64,000 bases of DNA from a virus. The DNA lies in IMG/VR virus record IMGVR_UViG_3300029915_000012, positions 1-64,000 of that record. One strand, 5' to 3'. Under the pieces are notes generated by a model. That model was not told the origin of the DNA. It was given only the letters and a program-made list of their open reading frames with translations, and ran no database searches. Shown piece after piece: positions 33,519 to 42,435 of the stretch (position 1 is the stretch's first letter; the number at the start of each line of letters is the position of its first letter). The translations under genes were made by a program, and so were the position numbers.

Positions 33519-34709
33519 TTATTTAAAGAAGAAGAAATCACAACGTCTATTAATTCTATACATCATTTTTGGAGTATCAATTTTACCTAATCCATTTATG
33601 ATAATATGATCCTCTGAAATTTTATATGTATTTACTAATTCATTTTTAACCATATTAACTCTATTCATGCTTAATTTATCATTATAAGGTACATTACCAA
33701 TATAATCACAATATCCTCTTATTTCAACATTATAATCTGGATATTTTCTCATTATAAACGCAACATGTTTAATAATATTTAATGCAGTATTATCTAAATT
33801 ATATTTATCGAAATCAAAATAAATACTTGGAATTTTATTAACAAATTCATCATTTATACCATTATTATTTGCATATGTAGTACTATCATTACAAGTTTTA
33901 CACCCATTATAAATAGTATTTGTATTTGTATTATAATTATTAGTTATATTAACTGTTGTACCACAACAAGGTTTATCATAATCTGAATACTTTTCTAATT
34001 TTTTATTAATTTCTATAGATTTAGATTCTTTTGATTTAAATTTATAACGAGCATAGAGTGTAAATACATCAATATTATCATTAGAATTGCTATCATATCC
34101 ACCACTACTATAATGTTTTACTCCTTCAGGTGTACTAAAAGCTAAAACTATACCTTCTAAATTATCTTTATTATTAGTTCTATAATGTATTTTTCCTCCT
34201 ATACTTATATTATTATATAAACTATATTCAGCATAAAATGTAATAGGAATAGTGAATGCATTACCATAATCAGGAATTGCTTTAGATGTAACATCAGGCT
34301 TTATGATATTTTGATTAAATGTATAATTTGCATAACCAATTCCAATTGATCCATTAAAAGAAAATTTAGAATTTGACATTGGAAAAATCATTTTTGTAAA
34401 ATTAATAGTGGCATTAAAATCACCTGTATTATAATTAGTTTCAAATGATGCATAATGATTTTCACCTTTTAACGGTAAATGATAATAATTAACTGATAAT
34501 CCCCAAATTGGAGTGAGAGTATACTCAATAAGACCTCCAACTGTTATTTGTCTTACTGATCCAGGAAAAATACTTGTGATATCTTGAGTTACATCACCAT
34601 CGAAATAATTTACTCCAATTTCACCTACAATTGAAAATTTATGATTATCATTTTCTGAAAATATAGAAAAAGAAATCATCAAAAAAATAAATAATAATAG
34701 TTTTTTCAT
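33519..34709 (-). CDS. OmpA-family outer-membrane protein
   Basis: 396 residues. Signal peptide KKLLLFIFLMISFSIFS (1-18). Residues ~25-230 alternate in amphipathic strands ending in aromatic residues, an eight-stranded-type outer-membrane barrel. A short linker holds C-C-G-T-T and Asn/Thr-rich stretches. The C terminus (~290-396: SIYFDFDKYNLDNTA..VEIRGYCDYIGNVPYN..LSMNRVN) is an OmpA peptidoglycan-binding domain with the conserved Asp and Arg. This is a Bacteroidetes-host-like protein carried by a phage; it may change the infected cell surface, for example to exclude other phages (inference). Start overlaps the stop of the upstream gene (ATGA). Confidence 0.88.
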   Translation of the reverse strand: MKKLLLFIFLMISFSIFSENDNHKFSIVGEIGVNYFDGDVTQDITSIFPGSVRQITVGGLIEYTLTPIWGLSVNYYHLPLKGENHYASFETNYNTGDFNATINFTKMIFPMSNSKFSFNGSIGIGYANYTFNQNIIKPDVTSKAIPDYGNAFTIPITFYAEYSLYNNISIGGKIHYRTNNKDNLEGIVLAFSTPEGVKHYSSGGYDSNSNDNIDVFTLYARYKFKSKESKSIEINKKLEKYSDYDKPCCGTTVNITNNYNTNTNTIYNGCKTCNDSTTYANNNGINDEFVNKIPSIYFDFDKYNLDNTALNIIKHVAFIMRKYPDYNVEIRGYCDYIGNVPYNDKLSMNRVNMVKNELVNTYKISEDHIIINGLGKIDTPKMMYRINRRCDFFFFK

Positions 34710-35452
34710 AATAATTCTTTTAAATGTTTTAGTTTTTTATGTTTAAGATATAATACATATATAAATATAAGAGAAAATAACTCTAATATAGGTATATCAC
34801 CAACTGGAACAGAAGATGGAGGACATGGTTCAGATACCCATTCATCATAAGGAGGAATCCATACTTCATGCCAACCACATTTATCATATTCCCATTCGTA
34901 ATATCCATCATGATGTACCCAATGTCCACAACCAGTTGGCGGAGTAGTACATTTTTGTGATGAACTACCACTATTTGATAAACTACTATTTGATGAACTA
35001 CTATTTGACAAATCAGTAGTAGTAGCTATTGCTGTTAAATTATTATCTAATTTAGAACTTGATGCTTTTTTAGAATTATATAAATCAAATGATGGAATTA
35101 ATATATCTGAATGATCATTCATATTATTATGAGAATATAATACATCATTATAATCAGAAGAACTCAATGATGACGGATTATCATTATTTACTGATATAAC
35201 CTTATATGATTCATCAGATGGTATACTGATGTTAGGTTCATCACTTTCATCAGAAATATTATTATCTGTACTACTTGATAAAATATTAAGTTTTTTATCA
35301 CTATACGAAGATGATTTATCAATTTCACTAAAATTGTAATCTGATGTAGAAATGTTAGAATATAATTTAGTATATGGTTTAACATTTATATAGATTAAAA
35401 ATATAATAACTGAAATCGAAATTACTAAAAATAATATTTCTTTATTTTTCAT
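34706..35452 (-). CDS. Envelope protein with Ser-rich stalk, coupled to the OmpA-like gene
   Basis: 248 residues. N-terminal hydrophobic segment (~6-23), a long Ser/Asn/Asp-rich disordered region (~35-165), a compact module CTTPPTGCGHWVHHDGYYEWEYDKCGWHEVW (with paired Cys, His, Trp), a P-rich stretch and a second hydrophobic segment (~222-236) with a basic end. The topology suggests a membrane protein exposing the Cys/Trp module outside. Coupled by ATGA to the OmpA-like gene, so they likely act together. Confidence 0.75.
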   Translation of the reverse strand: MKNKEILFLVISISVIIFLIYINVKPYTKLYSNISTSDYNFSEIDKSSSYSDKKLNILSSSTDNNISDESDEPNISIPSDESYKVISVNNDNPSSLSSSDYNDVLYSHNNMNDHSDILIPSFDLYNSKKASSSKLDNNLTAIATTTDLSNSSSSNSSLSNSGSSSQKCTTPPTGCGHWVHHDGYYEWEYDKCGWHEVWIPPYDEWVSEPCPPSSVPVGDIPILELFSLIFIYVLYLKHKKLKHLKELL

Positions 35453-35478
35453 ACTTATACAATTTTAATATTTATGTG

Positions 35479-35486
35479 CAAAGATA
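35479..35486 (-). promoter_or_regulatory. Bacteroidetes-type -7 box TATCTTTG
   Basis: TATCTTTG on the minus strand 27 nt upstream of the start at 35452, driving the envelope-protein/OmpA unit. Confidence 0.6.
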
Positions 35487-35516
35487 ATATATTTATTGTT
35501 ATTTACCAAATTTATT

Positions 35517-36455
35517 TTAAAATTTTAATAATTTATCAAATTCAGCATATTTTTTATTCATTATCATAATATAATTATGTTCCTTTTTAGAATATTCTTC
35601 CTTTGCTTTGCATTGTTCTAAATGCACATTATACCAATATGACGATTTTATTTCAATTATTAAATCATAATCAGGTAAATAAAAATCAGAATGATATATT
35701 CTTGTTTGACCTAAATAATTATATTTTAAAGATAATCCATTCTCTATTTTAATTATATCTTTGTATTTTAATACAAAATCATTTTCATAAGAACCTTGAC
35801 AAAATAAATCATCAAAATAAGTTAACTTAAATCCATTATTTTTATGTTTATTAAAATAATCTTGATTTTGAGAAGGATAATCAAAACCATAATTTTTAAA
35901 ATTTGTTTTTCTTATTTTATCTTTAACTGATTCACATTGAGTAGGATATTCTACTCCTAAATTTTTTAAATTCGTTTCTCTTATTTTATCTTTAATTTCT
36001 TCATTTTGAAAAACATTTTTACATCCATATCTTATTAAATTAGTATTATCTACTTTGATTTTAATTTCTTCATTTTGATGTGGATTTTCAACTCCATATC
36101 TTTCTAAATTTGTATTTTTCATTTTTTCTTTTATATCTTCTAATTGAAATACATTATCTACTCCATATTTTTCTTGTGTAGCCAACAATCTTTTTTGTTT
36201 CATGCACTTAACATCATTACAACATGTTGTCGATTTTCCATTTTTTGTTTTATTATTATAATTATTATAATTATTATAGTTAATTTTAAATATTTTACCA
36301 CAATAATCACATTTAACATCTATAATAGCATGACTGCCTAATGTTAAGTTTTTTACTGGATAATTTATTATATCACCTATTTTGCATTTAGTATCACTAT
36401 AAATTCTTAAATTATTTTTTGTTATTTTAATTTCAACATATTTTGATATTATCAT
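35517..36455 (-). CDS. Homing endonuclease-like protein with PD-(D/E)xK domain
   Basis: 312 residues. N-terminal ~90 residues with CDYCGK..CC..C zinc-type Cys, shared with the 57994-58962 protein. Then four to five repeats of the form T-N-x-E-R-Y-G-V-x-N-x-x-Q-N-E-E-I-K (~95-200), as in phage homing endonucleases where they bind DNA. The C terminus has HSDFYLPDYDLIIEIKSSYWYN, a D...E-x-K nuclease core. It would spread by cutting alleles lacking it. The N-terminal NYNNYNNYNN comes from a trinucleotide-like repeat. Confidence 0.8.
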   Translation of the reverse strand: MIISKYVEIKITKNNLRIYSDTKCKIGDIINYPVKNLTLGSHAIIDVKCDYCGKIFKINYNNYNNYNNKTKNGKSTTCCNDVKCMKQKRLLATQEKYGVDNVFQLEDIKEKMKNTNLERYGVENPHQNEEIKIKVDNTNLIRYGCKNVFQNEEIKDKIRETNLKNLGVEYPTQCESVKDKIRKTNFKNYGFDYPSQNQDYFNKHKNNGFKLTYFDDLFCQGSYENDFVLKYKDIIKIENGLSLKYNYLGQTRIYHSDFYLPDYDLIIEIKSSYWYNVHLEQCKAKEEYSKKEHNYIMIMNKKYAEFDKLLKF

Positions 36456-36491
36456 TCATTTTAATTATTTTTAGTCGGACTTTATTTTATT

Positions 36492-36500
36492 TATATATAA
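36492..36500 (+). promoter_or_regulatory. Possible late-type promoter TATATATAA
   Basis: TTTATATATAAAAAT 18 nt upstream of the 36518 start. Confidence 0.35.
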
Positions 36501-36517
36501 AAATAAAAAGGTCATAA

Positions 36518-36682
36518 ATGGAAAAAAAAGTAAAAATATTAACAGTTAAACATTATTTTAATTTAAGCACAGAAATTAGTTATAAATTTGAAAAATATAT
36601 TAAAGATAATGTTATAAGTAAACCTAAATTACTAGAAAAATTAGTAATTAATTATCTTAAAGAGAATAATATTATAGAATAA
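36518..36682 (+). CDS. Ribbon-helix-helix-like small protein
   Basis: 54 residues, MEKKVKILTVKHYFNLSTEISYKFEKYIKD..ISKPKLLEKLVINYLKENN; strand then two helices as in RHH regulators. The first 12 residues alternate as a strand. Third RHH-like gene of the window. Confidence 0.55.
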   Translation: MEKKVKILTVKHYFNLSTEISYKFEKYIKDNVISKPKLLEKLVINYLKENNIIE

Positions 36683-36738
36683 TTTAAATAAACTATTACT
36701 CAATTAAATTATATAAAAACATAAAAACAATCAATTAA

Positions 36739-37956
36739 ATGAACAAATTTAAAGTTTTAGTTCTTGACTCAGACTGTGATGGTGTTGGATACGCAAGATT
36801 GCTTTCACCATATTCATGTTTTAATGATCCTGATATTCAAGTAGATATAAGATTATTTATGGATAGTACATTACCATTATTTAATGAAAATTTTCTAAGT
36901 CAATATAAAATAATAGTATTTAATAAACCAATTCCTTTTCCTGAACCAAAAGCTAAAGAAGTTTTTGATGCAATTATAAAAAAGCATAATATAAAAAAAG
37001 TTTTTGATCTAGATGATTATTGGATTTTATCCAATGATCATCCGAATTACAGAATGTGGAAACAAAATAATTCTCAATCAATAATTGAGAATCAAATTCG
37101 TGAAGCAGATGCAATAACTACAACAACAGAATTATTAGCAGATAAAATTATAGAATTTAACACTAATATATTAATTGCTCCAAATTCAGTAAATTTAAAA
37201 GAACACCAATGGTGTTCAAATAAAAAACCTTCAGATAAAATTAGATTTTTATGGGGTGGTGGAATAACTCACTTGGTAGATTTAAGATTATTAAAAACAT
37301 CATTTGAAAAATTAGATAAATATTTTTTACAAAAAGCTCAAATGGTAATGTGCGGATTCGATTTACGAATGGCTACTCCGAATGGTATAATTAAAGATAA
37401 TATAAATAGAAGTCCTTGGACATTTTTTGAATCAATTTTTACAAATAATTTCAGATATATTTTAAACGGTAAATATAATGCTTGGCTTAGACAAGGTGAT
37501 GATAAAGGTCGAGATAATTACGGAGTAAATGAAGAATTTAAAGATGAATTTTATCAGAGAAGGTGGACAAAACCAATATTGCTTTTTGGTACTATGTATA
37601 ATGAAGCAGATGTAGTATTAGCACCTTTAAAGTCTCACAATTCTTTTAATATGGTAAAGAGTCAATTAAAAGTAATTGAGGCTGGAGCGCATCATTGCCC
37701 GATTATATGTAGTAATTATGGACCTTATACTATAGATGATATTGAAGGTAAGATTGATGGTAAACAAAAAGGTTTTTTAGTTGATGAAGATACTGATAGT
37801 TCATTACGTTGGAAAGAAATTATGCAATATTATGTTGAAAATCCTGATAAAGTTAAAGAGCATGGTGAAAATTTATTTGAATATGTAAGAGATAATTATG
37901 AAATTGGTATTACAAATCAAAAAAGATCTGAATTATTTAAAAAATTAATAGAATAA
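36739..37956 (+). CDS. GT-B-fold glycosyltransferase
   Basis: 405 residues. N-terminal Rossmann half (KVLVLDSDCDGVGYARL; VFDLDDYWIL), C-terminal half IRFLWGGGITHLVDL and ADVVLAPLKSHNSFNMVKSQLKVIEAGAHHCPIICSNYGPY, the GT4-like nucleotide-sugar-binding E-x7-E region. It probably modifies a phage structural protein, DNA base or host surface glycan; the substrate cannot be read from sequence. Stop is followed 2 nt later by the next gene. Confidence 0.85.
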   Translation: MNKFKVLVLDSDCDGVGYARLLSPYSCFNDPDIQVDIRLFMDSTLPLFNENFLSQYKIIVFNKPIPFPEPKAKEVFDAIIKKHNIKKVFDLDDYWILSNDHPNYRMWKQNNSQSIIENQIREADAITTTTELLADKIIEFNTNILIAPNSVNLKEHQWCSNKKPSDKIRFLWGGGITHLVDLRLLKTSFEKLDKYFLQKAQMVMCGFDLRMATPNGIIKDNINRSPWTFFESIFTNNFRYILNGKYNAWLRQGDDKGRDNYGVNEEFKDEFYQRRWTKPILLFGTMYNEADVVLAPLKSHNSFNMVKSQLKVIEAGAHHCPIICSNYGPYTIDDIEGKIDGKQKGFLVDEDTDSSLRWKEIMQYYVENPDKVKEHGENLFEYVRDNYEIGITNQKRSELFKKLIE

Positions 37957-37958
37957 TT

Positions 37959-38150
37959 ATGATAAAAGCAATATTTGTAAGAGGAGATTATGGAAAACAA
38001 AGTGATCTGGAAGAATTAAATAGAGAGTTAAAAGAATGCAAATCTATAATTAAAGAAATGTCAACTGGATATGGAACAGTTTTAATAGTTGATATTTTTT
38101 CAAGAAAAGAAAAATTAGAAAAATTAAATGAAATATCAAATAAAAAATAA
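37959..38150 (+). CDS. Small paralogous protein with RKEKLEKL tail (1 of 2)
   Basis: 63 residues, MIKAIFVRGDYGKQSDLEELNRELKECKSIIKEMSTGYGTVLIVDIFSRKEKLEKLNEISNKK. It is a beta-alpha-beta mini-fold plus the R-K-x-K-L tail, nearly duplicated in the next gene. Confidence 0.7.
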   Translation: MIKAIFVRGDYGKQSDLEELNRELKECKSIIKEMSTGYGTVLIVDIFSRKEKLEKLNEISNKK

Positions 38151-38159
38151 TTAAAAAAT

Positions 38160-38348
38160 ATGTTAAAAGCAATTTATATAGGATATGATGCTAAGCAAAA
38201 AATTAATGATATAAATAGAGAATTAAAAGATTGTAAATCTATAATAGAAAAGATTTCGACTGGAGATGGTCAAACTATTTTAATTGTTGATACGGTCACA
38301 AGAAAAGATAAATTAGAAAAATTAAATGAAATATCGAATGAAAAATGA
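38160..38348 (+). CDS. Small paralogous protein with RKDKLEKL tail (2 of 2)
   Basis: 62 residues, MLKAIYIGYDAKQKINDINRELKDCKSIIEKISTGDGQTILIVDTVTRKDKLEKLNEISNEK; tandem duplicate of the previous gene. Confidence 0.7.
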   Translation: MLKAIYIGYDAKQKINDINRELKDCKSIIEKISTGDGQTILIVDTVTRKDKLEKLNEISNEK

Positions 38349-38688
38349 ACTAATAATAATAGTATATAAAATAAATATATCAGGGTTAACAAGACAGCAA
38401 GCAGAAGAGATGATAATGAGTTATATTGAATCTGGTAATTTATCATCAGATGAAGAATTAAAAGAAAATTATACTATACGTGAACTGTATTTACCGATAC
38501 AAACAGGAGATAATAATATTGAAGTTATTTATCCAATAGCTGGAAATACATATTCTAATAATTTTTATGATATAGTAAATGATATTAATAAAATAATAAA
38601 AGATATACACTATGATGACGTTAAACCATATTGGAATAAATTATTAAGGGAATTAAAAATAAGAATATTAGAAGATAAAGATGAATAA
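38326..38688 (+). CDS. Hypothetical protein
   Basis: 120 residues from 38326 or 116 from the ATG at 38338 (MKNELIIIVYKINISGLTRQQAEEMI), which I find the better start since it begins the conserved-looking strand. GLTRQQAEEMIMSY resembles phage portal-associated vertex proteins only superficially. Overlaps the previous gene. Confidence 0.65.
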   Translation: MKYRMKNELIIIVYKINISGLTRQQAEEMIMSYIESGNLSSDEELKENYTIRELYLPIQTGDNNIEVIYPIAGNTYSNNFYDIVNDINKIIKDIHYDDVKPYWNKLLRELKIRILEDKDE

Positions 38689-38712
38689 ACAGATAATATA
38701 AAAAATATTAAA

Positions 38713-39534
38713 ATGAGCAAATTAATGAAATGGTCAGGATCGAAAGATTCCCAAGCAAAAAATATAATAAATTATTTTCCTAAAAAAATAGACACATACA
38801 GAGAGCCATTTTTAGGAGGAGGATCTGTATTTTTAAAATTATTAGAAAGTGATATTGAGGTCAATAGTTACTATTTATCTGATATTAATAAGGAATTAAT
38901 AGGTATTTATCAATTAATAATGAATGATCCTGATTTACTTATAGATACATATAATAATCATTATAAGGAATTTAATATAGATGATGATATACAGCATAGA
39001 AAAGAATATTTTAATGAAATAAGAAATAATTTTAATGAAAATAAAAAGTCAGAAGATTTCTATTTTATTATGAGGACTGTAACTTCTGGATTACCAAGAT
39101 GGAATCAAAGTGGTAAGTTTAATTCCAGTTGTCATTTCACAAGAAGTGGAATGATGCCAGAATCTGTTGATAAAATTATAAAAAAATATAACAAATTATT
39201 CAATTCTAAAAATATTATATTTTCACAAGAAAGTTATGAAAATATAAAATCAAATGAAAATGATATAATTTATATGGATCCGCCTTATCAAAATACCAAA
39301 GGTATGTATTATGGTGGATTTAATTCTGAAAAATTTATAAATTGGTTAGATTTATTATCATCCAAATGGATTTTATCATATAATGGAAAAATAAATGATG
39401 ATAAAATAGAACATTTTGGACCAAATAATTATAAACGGCATGAATATTTAATATCTGGAAATTCTTCATTTAGAAGAATAAAAGAAGCAAGTAATGATAC
39501 AATAATTAGTGAATCTCTTTATTTAAATTTTTAA
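38713..39534 (+). CDS. Dam-type DNA adenine-N6 methyltransferase
   Basis: 273 residues. KWSGSK (~6-11), AdoMet motif I REPFLGGGSVFLK (~30-42) and catalytic motif IV DPPY (189-192) give the D12 class (Dam/T4 Dam). All core motifs present, so likely active. It would protect phage DNA from host restriction or mark it; recognition site unknown. Confidence 0.9.
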   Translation: MSKLMKWSGSKDSQAKNIINYFPKKIDTYREPFLGGGSVFLKLLESDIEVNSYYLSDINKELIGIYQLIMNDPDLLIDTYNNHYKEFNIDDDIQHRKEYFNEIRNNFNENKKSEDFYFIMRTVTSGLPRWNQSGKFNSSCHFTRSGMMPESVDKIIKKYNKLFNSKNIIFSQESYENIKSNENDIIYMDPPYQNTKGMYYGGFNSEKFINWLDLLSSKWILSYNGKINDDKIEHFGPNNYKRHEYLISGNSSFRRIKEASNDTIISESLYLNF

Positions 39535-39549
39535 AAAATAATAAATAAT

Positions 39550-39708
39550 ATGAAAACAAATGAAAGAGTAGAACCAAAAAAATTAACTGATAATGAAATT
39601 GATGATTTAAATAATTATTCTACTTATCAAATAAGTGAAATATCATTATTTATATATGAAGAATATCTTAAAGAAAATTTAAAAAATAATGAAAATGAAA
39701 ATGAATAA
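39550..39708 (+). CDS. Small acidic protein
   Basis: 52 residues, MKTNERVEPKKLTDNEIDDL..and a helical E/N-rich end. Overlaps the start of the thymidylate synthase gene by 8 nt. No family. Confidence 0.55.
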   Translation: MKTNERVEPKKLTDNEIDDLNNYSTYQISEISLFIYEEYLKENLKNNENENE

Positions 39709-40531
39709 AGCAGATAAATATTACATTGAAAATTTAAACAGAATAAAAAATGAAGGTTCTTTTGATGAAAATCCAAGGCCAAGATATAAAGATGGTACTG
39801 AGGCATATACAAAATTTATAACTCAAGTATTTGAAGAATATGACATTTCAAAAGGTGAGTTTCCAATTCCAACACTGAGAAATACAGCTATAAAAACTGG
39901 AATAAAAGAGATTTTCTGGATATATCAAAAACAAACAAATTCATTAGATGTGGCACATGAGCTTGGAGTCACTTGGTGGGATGAATGGAATGTCGGTGAT
40001 TTAACAATTGGATCCAGGTACGGTTATACTATTAAGAAATATAATTTAATGAATAAATTATTAGATGGATTAAAAAATGATCCATTTGGTAGGCGTCATA
40101 TAATTAACATGTATCAATATGAAGATTTTGATGAACCAAAAGGATTATATCCTTGTGCATATGAAACATTGTGGTCAGTTAGAAAAGTAAACAATGAATA
40201 TTATTTAGATATGACATTAACGCAAAGATCAAATGATTATTTAACTTCAGGATTTATTAACAAAATTCAGTATGTGGCATTTCAAATGATGATTGCTGGA
40301 CATCTTGGATATAAAGTTGGTAAGTTTTGCCATTTAATGCAAAACTTACATGTTTATGATAGGCATTTTGATGCTTTAGAAGAATTATTACAAAGAACTC
40401 CATTAGATACACAGTCAAAATTAATATTAAAAGAGAATAAAAACTTTTATGATTATAATATTAATGATTTTGAAATTACTGGAATAGAAGGAATTGAAAA
40501 AATTAAATCTCCTTTGGAATTAGCGATTTAA
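39701..40531 (+). CDS. thyA: Thymidylate synthase (ThyA family)
   Basis: 276 residues from the ATG at 39701 (an in-frame ATG at 39689 lies within the previous gene). Catalytic Cys in YPCAYETLWSVR, phosphate-binding FGRRHIINMY, TQRSNDYLTSGFINKIQY with the Asn that selects dUMP, and HVYDRH near the C terminus. The family's PCH is PCA here. It converts dUMP to dTMP with methylene-THF and supplies an AT-rich phage with dTTP. Asn rather than Asp argues against a dCMP hydroxymethylase. Confidence 0.9.
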   Translation: MNKADKYYIENLNRIKNEGSFDENPRPRYKDGTEAYTKFITQVFEEYDISKGEFPIPTLRNTAIKTGIKEIFWIYQKQTNSLDVAHELGVTWWDEWNVGDLTIGSRYGYTIKKYNLMNKLLDGLKNDPFGRRHIINMYQYEDFDEPKGLYPCAYETLWSVRKVNNEYYLDMTLTQRSNDYLTSGFINKIQYVAFQMMIAGHLGYKVGKFCHLMQNLHVYDRHFDALEELLQRTPLDTQSKLILKENKNFYDYNINDFEITGIEGIEKIKSPLELAI

Positions 40532-40549
40532 AAATTATAAATATAAAAT

Positions 40550-41245
40550 ATGATAGAAACATATAATGAATATGTAGAACTAATAAAAGAAGGACTAATT
40601 AGAACTCATAATATAATAACATATGAAGGTAGTTTAGAAAGAGAGTTATATTTAATTGGGATTAAATTTGAAATAAAAATTTACAATAAATTAAAATTTG
40701 ATCTATCATTATATAAAACTAATATTATTGATAATGATTATCTTGAATATATTGTTAATTATATTGAAAAACAATTAGGATATTATCCTTCATATATAAC
40801 AGTTGAAAATAATATTGGTAAAAATGGGTTTAAATTTGATAAAAAGTATTTATCAAATAAATATAAATCAATTAAGATAAATTTTGAAGCTAAGTACGAT
40901 GATGGATTTTATAAAAATATTATAAAAGTTCCTAAAATTGCATATCACTTATCACCAGTTGATAATGAAGATAAAATAAATAAAAATGGATTATGCGTAA
41001 AGGCATATAATAGAAAAGGTGAACATCCTGAAAGAATATATTTATTTGCTGATATTAATGAATATGATGATTTATTAAATTCGCTTAAAATTGATGATAA
41101 ATTAAAAGGTATAAATAAAAATTATAATTTATATGAGGTTGAAATGAGTGATAAAAATATTATACATACTGATCCTAATTACAGTAACGGTTTTTATACC
41201 TATGATAGTTTTAATCCAAAATTTTTAAAAATAATAAAAACATAA
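40550..41245 (+). CDS. ART-like phage protein, paralog 1 of 2
   Basis: 231 residues. First half: NEYVELIKEGLIRTHNI, strands and helices of unknown fold. Second half: VPKIAYHLSPVDNEDKINKNGLCVKAYNRKGEHPERIYLF, the H-x-(S/T)-P...I-x-x-x-G-L pattern found at the start of ADP-ribosyltransferase-like or KptA-like folds. That assignment is by pattern only. ~75% identical to the next gene, most strongly in the last 35 residues. Confidence 0.75.
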   Translation: MIETYNEYVELIKEGLIRTHNIITYEGSLERELYLIGIKFEIKIYNKLKFDLSLYKTNIIDNDYLEYIVNYIEKQLGYYPSYITVENNIGKNGFKFDKKYLSNKYKSIKINFEAKYDDGFYKNIIKVPKIAYHLSPVDNEDKINKNGLCVKAYNRKGEHPERIYLFADINEYDDLLNSLKIDDKLKGINKNYNLYEVEMSDKNIIHTDPNYSNGFYTYDSFNPKFLKIIKT

Positions 41246-41255
41246 TATTTAATTA

Positions 41256-41957
41256 ATGATAGATAATTATAAAGAATATGTAGAATTAATCAAAGAAGGA
41301 TTAATCAGAACTCATAATATAATTAATTGTGAAAGTAGTTTAGAAAGAGAATTATATTTAATTGGATTTAAATTTAAAATAAAAATTTATAGTAAATTAA
41401 AATTTGATCTTACATTATTAAATACTAATAATTTTGATTTCGTTGATTTTGAATATATTATTGATTATATTGAAGATCAATTAGGTTATTTTTCATCATA
41501 TATAACAGTTGAAAATAATATTGGTAAAAATGGGTTTAAATTTGATAAAAAGTATTTATCAAATAAATATAAATCAATTAAAATTATATTTGAAGCTAAA
41601 TATGATGATGGTTTTTATAAAAATGATATAAAGGTTCCTAATGTTGCATATCATTTATCTCCAGTTAATAATGAAGATAAAATAAATAGAATTGGATTAT
41701 TAGTAAAAACTCATAATAGAAAAGGTGAATATCCTGAAAGAATATATTTATTTAGAAATATTAATGATTGCGATAAATTATTAAAATCATTAAAATACGA
41801 TGATAAGTTAAAAGATATAAATAGAAATTATAATTTATATGAGGTAGAAATGAGTGATAAAAATATTATTCATACTGATCCTAATTATAGTAACGGTTTT
41901 TATACCTATGATAGTTTTAATCCAAAATTTTTAAAAATAATAAAACATAATATTTAA
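41256..41957 (+). CDS. ART-like phage protein, paralog 2 of 2
   Basis: 233 residues, tandem duplicate of the preceding gene with VPNVAYHLSPVNNEDKINRIGLLVKTHNRKGEYPERIYLF and the same C terminus IIHTDPNYSNGFYTYDSF. Followed by a terminator. Confidence 0.75.
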   Translation: MIDNYKEYVELIKEGLIRTHNIINCESSLERELYLIGFKFKIKIYSKLKFDLTLLNTNNFDFVDFEYIIDYIEDQLGYFSSYITVENNIGKNGFKFDKKYLSNKYKSIKIIFEAKYDDGFYKNDIKVPNVAYHLSPVNNEDKINRIGLLVKTHNRKGEYPERIYLFRNINDCDKLLKSLKYDDKLKDINRNYNLYEVEMSDKNIIHTDPNYSNGFYTYDSFNPKFLKIIKHNI

Positions 41958-41959
41958 AT

Positions 41960-41988
41960 AAAAAGTTCAGATTTTTCTGAACTTTTTT
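41960..41988. terminator. Intrinsic terminator
   Basis: AAAAAGTTCAG / CTGAACTTTTT hairpin between convergent genes. Confidence 0.85.
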
Positions 41989-42382
41989 ATAAATTAAATT
42001 TTGCTGATGCTCTAATAGAACTCAAATCACCTAGTGCTTTTGGATCATATTTCATATTATTTATATATTCTAACGAATTTTTTGAAAATTCTGTTTTAAA
42101 TTTAGCAATAAAAGGTTCAGGATTTTCCATATAATAAATATCATTTGATCCTTTATTTTCAAGTACTGCTTGATAATAATTATGAGTATCATTTTTATCA
42201 TTTCCAATTCTAAATTTAATAATATATATAGGATAACCATATCTACTAACTGATATATCAAACCACTCATCATTTAATACATCATTTACATTTTCATTCC
42301 AGTATATAACAGTTGGATGACTTACATAACCTTCAGCTATATTAAAATTTTCATTTATAAAATCTAAATATTTGTTTAACAT
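41987..42382 (-). CDS. Leader-bearing protein ending in KFNL
   Basis: 131 residues from the ATG at 42382, which gives the leader-like start MLNKYLDFINENF; a longer frame to 42430 adds a hydrophobic stretch that looks untranslated. C terminus RASAKFNL. No family recognised. Confidence 0.7.
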   Translation of the reverse strand: MLNKYLDFINENFNIAEGYVSHPTVIYWNENVNDVLNDEWFDISVSRYGYPIYIIKFRIGNDKNDTHNYYQAVLENKGSNDIYYMENPEPFIAKFKTEFSKNSLEYINNMKYDPKALGDLSSIRASAKFNL

Positions 42383-42435
42383 AAAAAATTGATATTCTTT
42401 TTTTAATATATATAAAAAAATGAAATTCAAATTTA

